39,191 nt of DNA. Source: Mycolicibacterium austroafricanum. GTDB taxonomy: Bacteria > Actinomycetota > Actinomycetes > Mycobacteriales > Mycobacteriaceae. The stretch is from the NCBI RefSeq assembly GCF_902705885.1, contig NZ_CACSIP010000050.1, positions 1-39,191 of the forward strand. Direction: 5' to 3'. Shown piece after piece: positions 30,883 to 38,363 of this stretch. Each line of letters opens with the position of its first letter. The stretch's first letter is position 1. The notes beneath the pieces are model-generated. The model did no database searches, was not told the origin of the DNA, and saw only the letters and a program-made list of their open reading frames with translations. A program made the position numbers and the translations under genes.

Positions 30883-32259
30883 ATGGGCGCGCCGGGGATG
30901 CTCTCGAAGGCCGATCTGGAACACCGGGTCGCGGACGGGGAGATCGACACGGTGATCGTCGCGTTCTGCGACATGCAGGGTCGCCTCACCGGGAAGCGGA
31001 TCTCGTCGCGGCTGTTCGTCGAGGAGGTCGCCGAGCATGGCGCCGAGTGCTGCAACTACCTGCTCGCCGTCGACGTCGACATGAACACCGTCGACGGGTA
31101 TGCGATCTCCAGCTGGGAAACCGGCTACGGCGACATGGTGATGACCCCGGACTTCAGCACGCTGCGGCTGGTGCCGTGGCTGCCGGGCACGGCGTTGGTG
31201 ATGGCGGATCTGTCGTGGACCGACGGCACGCCGGTCAAGCAGGCGCCGCGAACCATCCTGCAGGGCCAACTCGACCGGCTGGCCGAGCGCGGCATGGGCG
31301 CGATCGCGGCCACCGAGCTCGAGTTCATGGTGTTCGACACGCCCTACCGGGAGGCGTTCAAGACCGACTATCGCGGGCTGGTGCCGGCCACCGACTACAA
31401 CATCGATTACGCCATGCTGGCCTCGACCCGGATGGAGCCGCTGCTGCGCGACATCCGTCTCGGGATGGAAGGCGCCGGTCTGTACTGCGAAGGGGTCAAG
31501 GGGGAGTGCAACCTCGGTCAGCAGGAGATCGGATTCCGTTACGACGAGGCGCTGGTGGTGTGCGACAACCACACCATCTACAAGAACGGCGCGAAGGAGA
31601 TCGCCGACCAGCACGGCAAGAGCCTGACGTTCATGGCGAAATACGATGAGCGCGAGGGCAACAGCTGCCACATCCACATCTCATTCCGCGGCATCGAGGA
31701 CGGGGTCGCCAAAGTCCCGGTGTTCGCCGATCCCGACGACGAACTCGGCATGTCCAAGATGTTCCGCAGCTTCGTCGCCGGGCAGCTGGCCACCTTGCGG
31801 GAGATGACGTTGTTCTACGCGCCGAACATCAACTCCTACAAGCGCTATGTGGACGGCAGCTTCGCGCCGACCGCGGTTGCCTGGGGGATCGACAACCGCA
31901 CCTGTGCGTTGCGGGTGGTCGGTCACGGCCAAGGCATGCGGATGGAATGTCGCGCTCCCGGCGGTGACGTCAACCAGTACCTCGCGGTCGCGGCGCTGAT
32001 CGCCGGCGGACTGCACGGCATCGACCAGGAGCTCGAACTGCCGGATGCGGTGCAGGGCAACGCCTACACCAGTGGTGCCGAGCGGATCCCCACGACGATG
32101 GCCGAAGCGATGGAACTGCTGGACAATTCGCGGATCGCGCGGGAGGCGTTCGGTGACGACGTCGTCGACCACTACCTCAACTACGCGCGGGTGGAGCTCA
32201 AGGCGTTCAACGCCGCAGTGACGGATTGGGAGAGGGTGCGTGGCTTCGAACGGCTTTGA
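30883..32259 (+). CDS. glnA4: glutamine synthetase-like gamma-glutamyl ligase GlnA4
   Basis: A 458-residue member of the glutamine synthetase fold, very close to GlnA4 of M. tuberculosis (Rv2860c): VDTVIVAFCDMQGRLTGKRIS-type opening (here IDTVIVAFCDMQGRLTGKRISSR), SSWETGYGDMVMTPDFSTLRLVPWLPGTALVMADL, ATELEFMVFDTPYREAF, CEGVKGECNLGQQEIGFRYDEAL, KEIADQHGKSLTFMAKYDEREGNSCHIHISF, and FNAAVTDWERVRGFERL at the end. True GS activity is unlikely. Relatives in Streptomyces glutamylate amines such as ethanolamine or polyamines, and the downstream genes fit breakdown of a gamma-glutamyl amine. Starts at ATG 30883, GTG 30859 or ATG 30898 are possible; 30883 is chosen by length. Its end overlaps the next gene by 20 bp. 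Confidence 0.92.
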   Translation: MGAPGMLSKADLEHRVADGEIDTVIVAFCDMQGRLTGKRISSRLFVEEVAEHGAECCNYLLAVDVDMNTVDGYAISSWETGYGDMVMTPDFSTLRLVPWLPGTALVMADLSWTDGTPVKQAPRTILQGQLDRLAERGMGAIAATELEFMVFDTPYREAFKTDYRGLVPATDYNIDYAMLASTRMEPLLRDIRLGMEGAGLYCEGVKGECNLGQQEIGFRYDEALVVCDNHTIYKNGAKEIADQHGKSLTFMAKYDEREGNSCHIHISFRGIEDGVAKVPVFADPDDELGMSKMFRSFVAGQLATLREMTLFYAPNINSYKRYVDGSFAPTAVAWGIDNRTCALRVVGHGQGMRMECRAPGGDVNQYLAVAALIAGGLHGIDQELELPDAVQGNAYTSGAERIPTTMAEAMELLDNSRIAREAFGDDVVDHYLNYARVELKAFNAAVTDWERVRGFERL

Positions 32260-33052
32260 CGTCGGCACCGATCGGCCGGTCATCGGGTTGACCACCTATC
32301 TGCAGCCCGCCCAGACCGGAGTGTGGGACGTCCGTGCCAGCTTTCTGCCCGCCATCTACTTCGAGGGGGTCGGGCTGGCCGGCGGCATCTCGGTGCTGCT
32401 GCCGCCGCAGCCGGTGGACGAGGCCATCACCGAGCGGGTGCTCGACGGTATCGACGGTCTGATCGTCACCGGCGGTAGGGATGTCGACCCGGCGGCGTAC
32501 GACAGCCCCCGGCACCCCGCGACCGACGAGCCCGTCGCCGACAGCCGCACCCGGGACGCCTTCGAATTCGCACTGATCCAGGGGGCACTGCGCCGAGGTC
32601 TTCCCGTTCTCGGGATCTGCCGGGGTGCGCAGGTGCTCAACGTCGCGCTCGGCGGCACTCTGCATCAACACCTGCCCGACGTGCTGGGCCACGCCCACCA
32701 TCAACAGGGCAACGCGGTGTTCAGCACATCGACGATCACGACGGTGCCCGGCACCAGGGTCGCGTCGCTGGTCGGTGGCAGCACCGACGCCCAGTGCTAT
32801 CACCACCAGGCGATCGACCGCCTCGGTGACGGCCTGATCGTCAGCGCATCCGACACCGATGGCGTGATCGAGGCCGTGGAGGTCGACCCGGAGCGCCACC
32901 CGCACCACTGGGCGGTGGCGGTGCAATGGCATCCCGAGGAGCGCCTCGACGATCTTCGACTGTTCGCGGGACTGGTGGCTGCCGCGACGTCGTATGCAAC
33001 CCAGAAGACAGCCCAGAAGACAGCCCAGAAGACGCGGAAAGTGAGCCTATGA
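32240..33052 (+). CDS. class I glutamine amidotransferase, gamma-glutamyl-GABA hydrolase-like (Rv2859c-like)
   Basis: A 270-residue PuuD-like hydrolase. The nucleophile Cys lies in LGICRGAQVLNV, the oxyanion region in DGLIVTGGRDVDPAAY, and the His/Glu of the triad in AVQWHPEER; HHQAID is also typical of the gamma-glutamyl hydrolase branch. It would cleave the gamma-glutamyl bond of a degraded gamma-glutamylated amine, releasing glutamate. GTG 32240 overlaps glnA4 by 20 bp. The C-terminus is an unusual run QKTAQKTAQKTRK, made by a 12-bp tandem repeat, and probably lies outside the fold. The stop overlaps the ALDH start by 4 nt. Confidence 0.9.
   Translation: MASNGFDVGTDRPVIGLTTYLQPAQTGVWDVRASFLPAIYFEGVGLAGGISVLLPPQPVDEAITERVLDGIDGLIVTGGRDVDPAAYDSPRHPATDEPVADSRTRDAFEFALIQGALRRGLPVLGICRGAQVLNVALGGTLHQHLPDVLGHAHHQQGNAVFSTSTITTVPGTRVASLVGGSTDAQCYHHQAIDRLGDGLIVSASDTDGVIEAVEVDPERHPHHWAVAVQWHPEERLDDLRLFAGLVAAATSYATQKTAQKTAQKTRKVSL
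33002..33037 (+). repeat. 12-bp tandem repeat inside the amidotransferase C-terminus
   Basis: CAGAAGACAGCC occurs twice in a row (33002-33013, 33014-33025), followed by CAGAAGACGCGG. It codes QKTA-QKTA-QKTR and stays in frame, so copy-number change would only lengthen a charged tail. Confidence 0.85.
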
Positions 33053-34428
33053 CCACCAGCGACGTGATCAACCCTGCGACCGAGGAGGTGCTGCGCACCG
33101 TCGAGCAGACCGACGAGTCCGGGGTCGATGACGCGGTGGCCCGCGCCACCGTCGCCCAGCGGGACTGGGCACGCCGAGCCCCCGCAGACCGCGCGGCAGC
33201 CCTGCGGGCGTTCGCGGCCGTCGTGGACGCACACGTGGAGGACCTGGCCGGTCTCGAGGTCGCCAACTCCGGCCACCCGATCGGTAACGCGCGTTGGGAG
33301 GCCGGGCACGTCCGCGATGTCCTGCAGTACTACTCCGCGACGCCGGAACGGCTGTCCGGCAAACAGATTCCCGTCGCCGGTGGGCTCAACGTCACCTTCA
33401 ACGAGCCGCTCGGGGTGGTCGGGGTCATCACCCCGTGGAACTTCCCGATGACCATCGCCTCGTGGGGGTTCGCCCCGGCGCTGGCAGCCGGCAACGCGGT
33501 ACTGGTCAAACCCGCCGAGTGGACCCCGCTGACCACGATCCGGCTCGGCGAACTCGCCCTCGACGCCGGGTTGCCCCCCGATCTGTTCCAGGTGCTGCCC
33601 GGCAAGGGATCGGTGGTCGGGGAGCGCTTCGTCAGCCACCCCGATGTCCGCAAGATCGTGTTCACCGGATCGACCGAGGTCGGCACGCGGGTGATGGCCG
33701 GTGCCGCCTCCCAGGTCAAACGGGTCACCCTGGAGTTGGGCGGTAAGAGCGCCAACATCGTCTTCGACGACTGCGACCTGGAGAAGGCCGCGGCGACCGC
33801 ACCCTACGGGGTCTTCGACAACGCCGGCCAGGACTGTTGTGCACGCAGCCGGATCCTGGTGCAGCGCAACGTCTATGACCGGTTCATGGAGTTGTTCGAG
33901 ACCGCGGTCAAGGGTGTCGTGGTCGGCGACCCACGGGACGGCGGTACCGAGATGGGCCCGCTGGTGTCCGAAGCGCACCGCAACTCGGTGGCAGGGTTCG
34001 TCGGCGAGGACGCGCCCATCGTGTTCCAGGGTTCCGCGCCGACCGGTCCCGGATTCTGGTTCCCGCCCACCGTGCTGACCCCGGCGCGCGATGATCGCAC
34101 CGTCACCGAGGAGATCTTTGGTCCGGTCGTCACGGTGTTGCCGTTCGACGACGAAGCCGACGCCATCGCGCTGGCCAACGACACCGTCTACGGGTTGTCG
34201 GGGTCGATCTGGACCGACAACCTGTCGCGGGCGTTGCGGGTGTCACGGGCCGTGGAGGCCGGCAATCTGTCGGTCAACTCGCACTCGTCGGTCCGGTACA
34301 ACACGCCTTTTGGTGGGTTCAAGCAGTCCGGGTTGGGCCGCGAGCTCGGACCCGACGCCCCATTGTCGTTCACCGAGACCAAGAACGTGTTCATTTCTGT
34401 CCACCCTGAGAAGGAAGTTGCACACTGA
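33049..34428 (+). CDS. aldC: aldehyde dehydrogenase (AldC, Rv2858c-like)
   Basis: A 459-residue NAD(P)-dependent aldehyde dehydrogenase. Landmarks are GVVGVITPWNFPMTIASW, LVKPAEWTPLTTIRLGELALDAGLP, FTGSTEVGTRVM, the catalytic Glu in VTLELGGKSANIVFDD, and the catalytic Cys in NAGQDCCARSRILVQ (two adjacent Cys). FGPVVTVLPFDDEADAIALANDTVYGLSGSIWT and FGGFKQSGLGRELG close the enzyme. In a PuuC-like role it would oxidise the gamma-glutamylamino aldehyde to the acid that the upstream amidotransferase hydrolyses. ATG 33049 overlaps the upstream stop (ATGA), and its own stop shares one base with the SDR start. Slightly short at the N-terminus compared with typical ALDHs of 480-500. Confidence 0.93.
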   Translation: MTTSDVINPATEEVLRTVEQTDESGVDDAVARATVAQRDWARRAPADRAAALRAFAAVVDAHVEDLAGLEVANSGHPIGNARWEAGHVRDVLQYYSATPERLSGKQIPVAGGLNVTFNEPLGVVGVITPWNFPMTIASWGFAPALAAGNAVLVKPAEWTPLTTIRLGELALDAGLPPDLFQVLPGKGSVVGERFVSHPDVRKIVFTGSTEVGTRVMAGAASQVKRVTLELGGKSANIVFDDCDLEKAAATAPYGVFDNAGQDCCARSRILVQRNVYDRFMELFETAVKGVVVGDPRDGGTEMGPLVSEAHRNSVAGFVGEDAPIVFQGSAPTGPGFWFPPTVLTPARDDRTVTEEIFGPVVTVLPFDDEADAIALANDTVYGLSGSIWTDNLSRALRVSRAVEAGNLSVNSHSSVRYNTPFGGFKQSGLGRELGPDAPLSFTETKNVFISVHPEKEVAH

Positions 34429-35201
34429 TGGATCTGACCCAGCGACTCGCCGGCAAGGTCGCGGTGATCACCGGCGGCGCCAGCGGAATCGGGCTCGCCA
34501 GCGTGCGGCGGCTGCACGCCGAGGGCGCAACGATCGTCATCGGCGACCTCGATCCCGCCGCCGGCAAGGAGGTCGCCGGCGAGGTCGGCGGAACCTTTGT
34601 CCCAGTGGATGTTTCAGACGAGGTGGCCGTCGACACGCTGTTCGACACCGCGGTCAAGACGCACGGTTCGGTCGACATCGCGTTCAACAACGCGGGTATC
34701 TCGCCGCCCGAGGACGATCTGATCGAGAACACCGGTCTGGATGCGTGGCAGCGGGTGCAGGACGTCAACCTCAAATCGGTGTTCCTGTGCTGTAAGGCGG
34801 CCTTGCGGCACATGGTCCCGCAGCAGAAGGGGTCGATCATCAACACCGCGTCGTTCGTCGCGGTGATGGGGTCTGCGACGTCGCAGATCTCCTACACCGC
34901 GTCCAAGGGCGGGGTCCTGGCGATGTCGCGGGAACTCGGTGTGCAGTACGCCCGGCAGGGGATTCGGGTCAACGCGCTGTGTCCCGGGCCGGTGAACACG
35001 CCGCTGCTCAAAGAACTGTTCGCCAAGGATCCCGAACGTGCCGCCCGCAGGTTGGTCCACGTGCCGGTGGGCCGGTTCGCCGAACCCGAGGAGCTCGCCG
35101 CTGCGGTGGCCTTCCTCGCCAGCGACGATGCGTCGTTCATCACCGGGTCGTCGTTCCTCGTCGACGGCGGCATCAGCTCGGCCTACGTCACGCCGTTGTA
35201 G
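34428..35201 (+). CDS. SDR family oxidoreductase (Rv2857c-like)
   Basis: A 257-residue short-chain dehydrogenase. Glycine motif TGGASGIG, then DVSDE, NNAGISPPEDDLIEN, catalytic Ser and Tyr-Lys in IINTASFVAVMGSATSQISYTASKGG, then RVNALCPGPVNTPL, and FITGSSFLVDGGISSAYVTPL at the end. It overlaps the ALDH stop by one base (TGATG), so it is co-translated. In this pathway it could oxidise an alcohol-type intermediate (for example gamma-glutamylethanolamide) to the aldehyde used by AldC, in place of the PuuB oxidase seen in putrescine pathways; that is inference from context. Confidence 0.92.
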   Translation: MDLTQRLAGKVAVITGGASGIGLASVRRLHAEGATIVIGDLDPAAGKEVAGEVGGTFVPVDVSDEVAVDTLFDTAVKTHGSVDIAFNNAGISPPEDDLIENTGLDAWQRVQDVNLKSVFLCCKAALRHMVPQQKGSIINTASFVAVMGSATSQISYTASKGGVLAMSRELGVQYARQGIRVNALCPGPVNTPLLKELFAKDPERAARRLVHVPVGRFAEPEELAAAVAFLASDDASFITGSSFLVDGGISSAYVTPL

Positions 35202-35217
35202 AGCAGCGGACTCACCG

Positions 35218-35967
35218 ATGTCAGCAGCGCCGGACGCGAGCGACAGGGCTGGATCCGCCGAGGGCGGTGATGCCAGTGACGCGTTGCTGCGTCCGGTGCG
35301 GCCTCTCAACGCCTTCGAGGACACCGTCGAGAGGCTGTTGCAGACCATCCGGCTGGGGGTGCTGCACCCGGGCGAATCGCTGCCGCCGGAACGGGAACTG
35401 GCCGTGCGGCTCGGCGTCAGCCGCGACACCGTCCGAGAGGCGATCAAGTCGCTGGCCGACGCCGGATACCTGGTGTCGCGCCGTGGTCGCTACGGCGGCA
35501 CATTCCTGGCCGACGCGCTGCCGGCGCCCAGCGCCGAGGAGGTCCGGTTCACCCGCGCCGACATCGACGACGCGCTGCGACTGCGGGAGGTCCTCGAGGT
35601 GGGCGCCGCGCGGCTGGCGGCGGGCCGGACGCTGACCGCCACCGAGCGTGACGCGCTGTGGAATCGGCTGGCCGATGTGCGCGGCTCCGAGACCGAGGCG
35701 TACCGGCGACTGGACTCCCGGCTGCATCTGGCGATAGCCGAGGCCGCCGGGGTGCCGTCCCTGGTGCCGCTGGTGGCCCAGAACCGGATGCGGCTCAACG
35801 AACTGCTCGACCGGATCCCGCTGCTGGCCCGCAACATCGAACACTCCGACGAGCAGCACGAGGCGATCGTGATGGCGATTCTGGCCGGCGACGCCGACAG
35901 CGCGGCGCAGACGATGACCGCGCACGTCTGGGCCTCGGCGGCGCTGCTGCACGGCTTCCTCGACTGA
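35218..35967 (+). CDS. FadR/GntR family transcriptional regulator
   Basis: A 249-residue regulator. The N-terminal winged helix is typical: NAFEDTVERLLQTIRLGVLHPGESLPPERELAVRLGVSRDTVREAIKSLADAGYLVSRRGRYGGTFL, where P.ERELA..L.VSR.T.REA...L...G is the GntR signature. The C-terminal FCD domain (DIDDALRLREVLEVGAARLAA, RRLDSRLHLAIAEAAGVPSLVPLV, EHSDEQHEAIVMAILAGDADSAAQTMTAHVW) binds a ligand, often a carboxylic acid, through His/Asp residues. ATG 35218 is 16 bp past the SDR stop, so it is probably the last gene of the glnA4 operon and its likely controller. Confidence 0.92.
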   Translation: MSAAPDASDRAGSAEGGDASDALLRPVRPLNAFEDTVERLLQTIRLGVLHPGESLPPERELAVRLGVSRDTVREAIKSLADAGYLVSRRGRYGGTFLADALPAPSAEEVRFTRADIDDALRLREVLEVGAARLAAGRTLTATERDALWNRLADVRGSETEAYRRLDSRLHLAIAEAAGVPSLVPLVAQNRMRLNELLDRIPLLARNIEHSDEQHEAIVMAILAGDADSAAQTMTAHVWASAALLHGFLD

Positions 35968-36031
35968 ACTGCGCCAGCCGCGGGACTGAACTGTGCGAAC
36001 CGCGGGACTGACTGCGCAGCGCGCGGGTTTG
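35968..36031. repeat. degenerate 21-22-bp tandem repeat directly after the FadR-type gene
   Basis: Three units follow one another: 35968-35989, 35990-36010 and 36011-36031. Each begins ACTG(C/T)GC and has CGCGGG near its end. Together with the GACTGA at the stop codon, the pattern suggests that the 3' end of the regulator gene, including its TGA, was duplicated and has since drifted. Confidence 0.6.
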
Positions 36032-36094
36032 TCCGCCGACACGCCGCGATTGCTGGCTGTTTGCGCACCCTCGACGAGGACTACATTTGGCGGT

Positions 36095-36433
36095 GTGGAG
36101 GATCAGTCGGTGGTCGAGCTGGCGTCGTCGGCACTGTCCGACGTCGACACCACCGGCTGGGCCCAACGCTTCGACCTGCTGTCCGACCCGCATCGCCTGG
36201 AGATCCTGCTGAGCCTGCACCGGGCGCCGGGAATCTGCGTCAGCGATCTCGCGGCCGCGCTGGGACGGTCCGAGAATGCCGTATCGCAGGCACTGCGAGT
36301 GCTGCGCGCACAGGGTTGGGTCGTGAGCACCCGTACCGGCCGCTCCGTCAGCTACCGGTTGGACGACGACATCGTCCACGATCTGCTGCACTGGATCGGC
36401 GCCAGGCATGCCGGCGGTCATGGGCACAGCTGA
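36095..36433 (+). CDS. ArsR/SmtB family metal-responsive regulator
   Basis: A 112-residue winged-helix repressor from GTG 36095 (MEDQSVVELASSALSDVDTTGW). The DNA-binding core is RFDLLSDPHRLEILLSLHRAPGICVSDLAAALGRSENAVSQALRVLRAQGWVVSTRTGRSVSYRLDDD, matching NmtR/KmtR-type regulators. The tail HDLLHWIGARHAGGHGHS holds four His, as in Ni/Co sensors where tail residues complete the metal site. An in-frame ATG-less extension to 35993 is possible but reads through repeats. It lies immediately upstream of the ECF transporter genes and of a perfect inverted repeat, so it is probably their metal-responsive repressor. Confidence 0.85.
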   Translation: MEDQSVVELASSALSDVDTTGWAQRFDLLSDPHRLEILLSLHRAPGICVSDLAAALGRSENAVSQALRVLRAQGWVVSTRTGRSVSYRLDDDIVHDLLHWIGARHAGGHGHS

Positions 36434-36457
36434 CCGTTCGGGCAGGTGACGGCTGTT

Positions 36458-36487
36458 CATCTGATCAGCTAGACAGATGATCAGATG
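36458..36487. promoter_or_regulatory. inverted repeat, candidate ArsR operator for the Ni/Co transporter
   Basis: CATCTGATCA (36458-36467) and TGATCAGATG (36478-36487) are perfect inverted 10-bp arms with a 10-nt spacer. The repeat lies between the ArsR-type gene and the CbiM start, 40 bp above ATG 36527. Arm length and spacing suit an ArsR/SmtB dimer. Confidence 0.75.
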
Positions 36488-36526
36488 GCGGAATAGGCTC
36501 GTCGGGTGATCGTCCACCACCACGCC

Positions 36527-37207
36527 ATGCACATGAGTGACGGCATCGTCGACGCCCCCACGTCGGTGGCGTTCGGCGCGATCGCGGTGATCGCTCTGGC
36601 CATCTGCGTCTGGAAGGCGCGCACTGAACTCGACGAGCGCACTGTGCCGCTGGCCGGACTGGTGGCGGCCTTCATCTTCGCCGTGCAGATGGTCAACTTC
36701 CCGATCCTGCCCGGCGTCAGCGGCCATCTCCTCGGTGGCGCACTCGCCGCCATCCTCGTCGGGCCCTATACCGGCGCGCTGTGCATCGCGATCGTGTTGG
36801 TGGTGCAGTCCCTGCTGTTCGCCGACGGTGGCGTGACCGCGCTGGGGATGAACATCGTCAACATGGCCGTCATCGGGGTGGCCGCCGGCTATGGCCTGGC
36901 GGTGGCGATGTACTCGATTGCCCGACGCCGCCCTGCCGATCCGTCGGTGCGCACCATCGGGTTCATCGCGTTCGTCGCCGCACTCGTCGGAACCGTCTGC
37001 GCGGCCATGGGATTCGTGCTCGAGTACTCGATCGGCGGCGCCGCACCGGCGTCCATGGGCACCGTCACGGGCTACATGTTCCTCACCCACGTCCTGATCG
37101 GTCTCGGCGAAGGCGCCATCACCGCCGTCACGGTGATGGCGGTGGCCCGGGCGCGTCCCGATCTCGTCTACCTGATGCGGCGCGACCGAGCGGAGGTTCC
37201 GGCATGA
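36527..37207 (+). CDS. cbiM: ECF transporter substrate-specific component CbiM/NikM (Ni2+ or Co2+)
   Basis: A 226-residue membrane protein, the metal-binding S component. From ATG 36527 it starts MHMSDGIVDAPTSVAFG, which is the required CbiM/NikM N-terminus: the free amine and His2 bind the metal, together with a His in FPILPGVSGHLLGGAL. Membrane helices follow (AFGAIAVIALAICVW, LAGLVAAFIFAVQMV, LAAILVGPYTGALCIAIVLVVQSLLF, MNIVNMAVIGVAAGYGLAVAMY, FIAFVAALVGTVCAAMGFVLEY). An in-frame GTG at 36506 would add IVHHHA and bury the essential Met-His, so I reject it. It is followed with a 4-nt overlap by the PDGLE protein, so all four transporter genes form one operon. Ni versus Co cannot be told. 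Confidence 0.9.
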   Translation: MHMSDGIVDAPTSVAFGAIAVIALAICVWKARTELDERTVPLAGLVAAFIFAVQMVNFPILPGVSGHLLGGALAAILVGPYTGALCIAIVLVVQSLLFADGGVTALGMNIVNMAVIGVAAGYGLAVAMYSIARRRPADPSVRTIGFIAFVAALVGTVCAAMGFVLEYSIGGAAPASMGTVTGYMFLTHVLIGLGEGAITAVTVMAVARARPDLVYLMRRDRAEVPA

Positions 37208-37587
37208 CGTCGGCTATGACACAGCGCAAATGGTTCTGGGTGGCGTTCGCCGCGGCCACCCTACTGATCGCCGGGGTGGTCTCCTATCTCGCGAGTTCCA
37301 GCCCCGACGGCCTCGACTCGACGACGCTGCAGGGTTGCGAGGTCGTCGAGACCAGTGATGGCGAACAGTTGACCGGTGAGTGCATCGCCCAGCACGCCGG
37401 CGAGCACGATCTCGCCGACTCGCCGCTGGCCGACTACGCGCTCGGTGGCCGCGAGGGCACCGGTGGCGTCGCAGGTGTCATCGGCGTGCTCGTCACTGTG
37501 GCGGTCGCCGGTGGCGGCTTCTGGCTGATCGCGCGCTCCCGGCGCGGCGCCGAAGACCCGGGTGCATCCGAGCCGAGCAGGCGATAG
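37204..37587 (+). CDS. cbiN: PDGLE-domain protein, CbiN-like component of the ECF transporter
   Basis: A 127-residue protein with two membrane segments (WFWVAFAAATLLIAGVVSYLA and GVAGVIGVLVTVAVAGGGFWLIA). The loop between them begins SSPDGLDSTTL, the PDGLE motif of CbiN/NikN-type accessory proteins that help CbiM load metal. The loop also has Cys (GCEVVE, ECIA) and His (QHAGEHD) residues that could bind metal. ATG 37204 overlaps the cbiM stop (ATGA). The loop is longer than the shortest CbiN proteins. Confidence 0.85.
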   Translation: MTSAMTQRKWFWVAFAAATLLIAGVVSYLASSSPDGLDSTTLQGCEVVETSDGEQLTGECIAQHAGEHDLADSPLADYALGGREGTGGVAGVIGVLVTVAVAGGGFWLIARSRRGAEDPGASEPSRR

Positions 37588-37589
37588 GC

Positions 37590-38363
37590 ATGGGGGCCGG
37601 GGCCCATCCGCTGTACCGCCACGGCGACTCCGCGGTGCACCGGGCGCCGGCCGAGGTCAAGATCGTCTGCCTGCTGGTGTTCGTGCTGGCGGTCGTCGCC
37701 ACACCGCGGGAGATGTTCTGGCCGTACGCGGTGTATGCGGTGATCGTGGTGGCCGTCTGGCAGCTGGCCCGCATCCCGCTGCGCTGGATCCTGCCGCGAA
37801 TGCTGATCGAGGCGCCGTTCCTGGTGCTGGCGCTGCTGCTGCCGTTCGCCGAGGGCGGGGAACGCGTCGAGGTGGCAGGTCTGCAACTGTCGGTGGCGGG
37901 GTTGTACGCGGCCTGGGGCATCGTCGTCAAAGGCACGCTGGGTGTGGCCGCCGCGCTGACGTTGGCCGCCACCACAGCCGCGGCCGAGCTGCCCGCGGCG
38001 CTGAGCCGGCTGGGTGTGCCCGCGATGGTCACCTCGGTGCTGGTGCTGATGATCCGGTACATCGATCTGCTCGCCGCCGAGGCGGGCCGGATGCGGATGG
38101 CGCGGATCTCGCGGGGAGACTCACCGCGTGCCCTGCACCAGGCGCGCGCCATCGCCACCGGTATCGGCGCGCTGTTCCTACGGTCCTATGAGCGGGGAGA
38201 GCGGGTGTATCACTCGATGTTGTCGAGAGGTTTCGACGGCGGCGTGCCTGACCTGGCGGTCATCGGTGCACCGCCGCGGGCGGTACCGAGCCAATGGGTC
38301 TCGACGATGATCCCGGCTGCGGCCGCGGTGACCGTGTCGGTGGCGGCGTGGGTGATCCGATGA
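37590..38363 (+). CDS. cbiQ: ECF transporter transmembrane component CbiQ
   Basis: A 257-residue T component that couples metal-binding and ATPase subunits. Membrane helices include VKIVCLLVFVLAVVAT, YAVYAVIVVAVWQL, LIEAPFLVLALLLPF and VTSVLVLMIRYIDLLA. The coupling-helix signatures are present as RMRMARISRGDSPRALHQ and RGERVYHSMLSRGFDG, the family's A-R-x-x-R-G type motifs. GTG/ATG choice is simple: ATG 37590 lies 2 bp after the upstream stop. Its stop overlaps cbiO by 4 nt. Confidence 0.92.
   Translation: MGAGAHPLYRHGDSAVHRAPAEVKIVCLLVFVLAVVATPREMFWPYAVYAVIVVAVWQLARIPLRWILPRMLIEAPFLVLALLLPFAEGGERVEVAGLQLSVAGLYAAWGIVVKGTLGVAAALTLAATTAAAELPAALSRLGVPAMVTSVLVLMIRYIDLLAAEAGRMRMARISRGDSPRALHQARAIATGIGALFLRSYERGERVYHSMLSRGFDGGVPDLAVIGAPPRAVPSQWVSTMIPAAAAVTVSVAAWVIR

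Noticed and set aside
36434..36526. Cobalamin or Ni/Co riboswitch ahead of cbiM
   Set aside because: Only 93 bp separate the regulator stop and cbiM start; the only structure is the inverted repeat, and no riboswitch core is visible.
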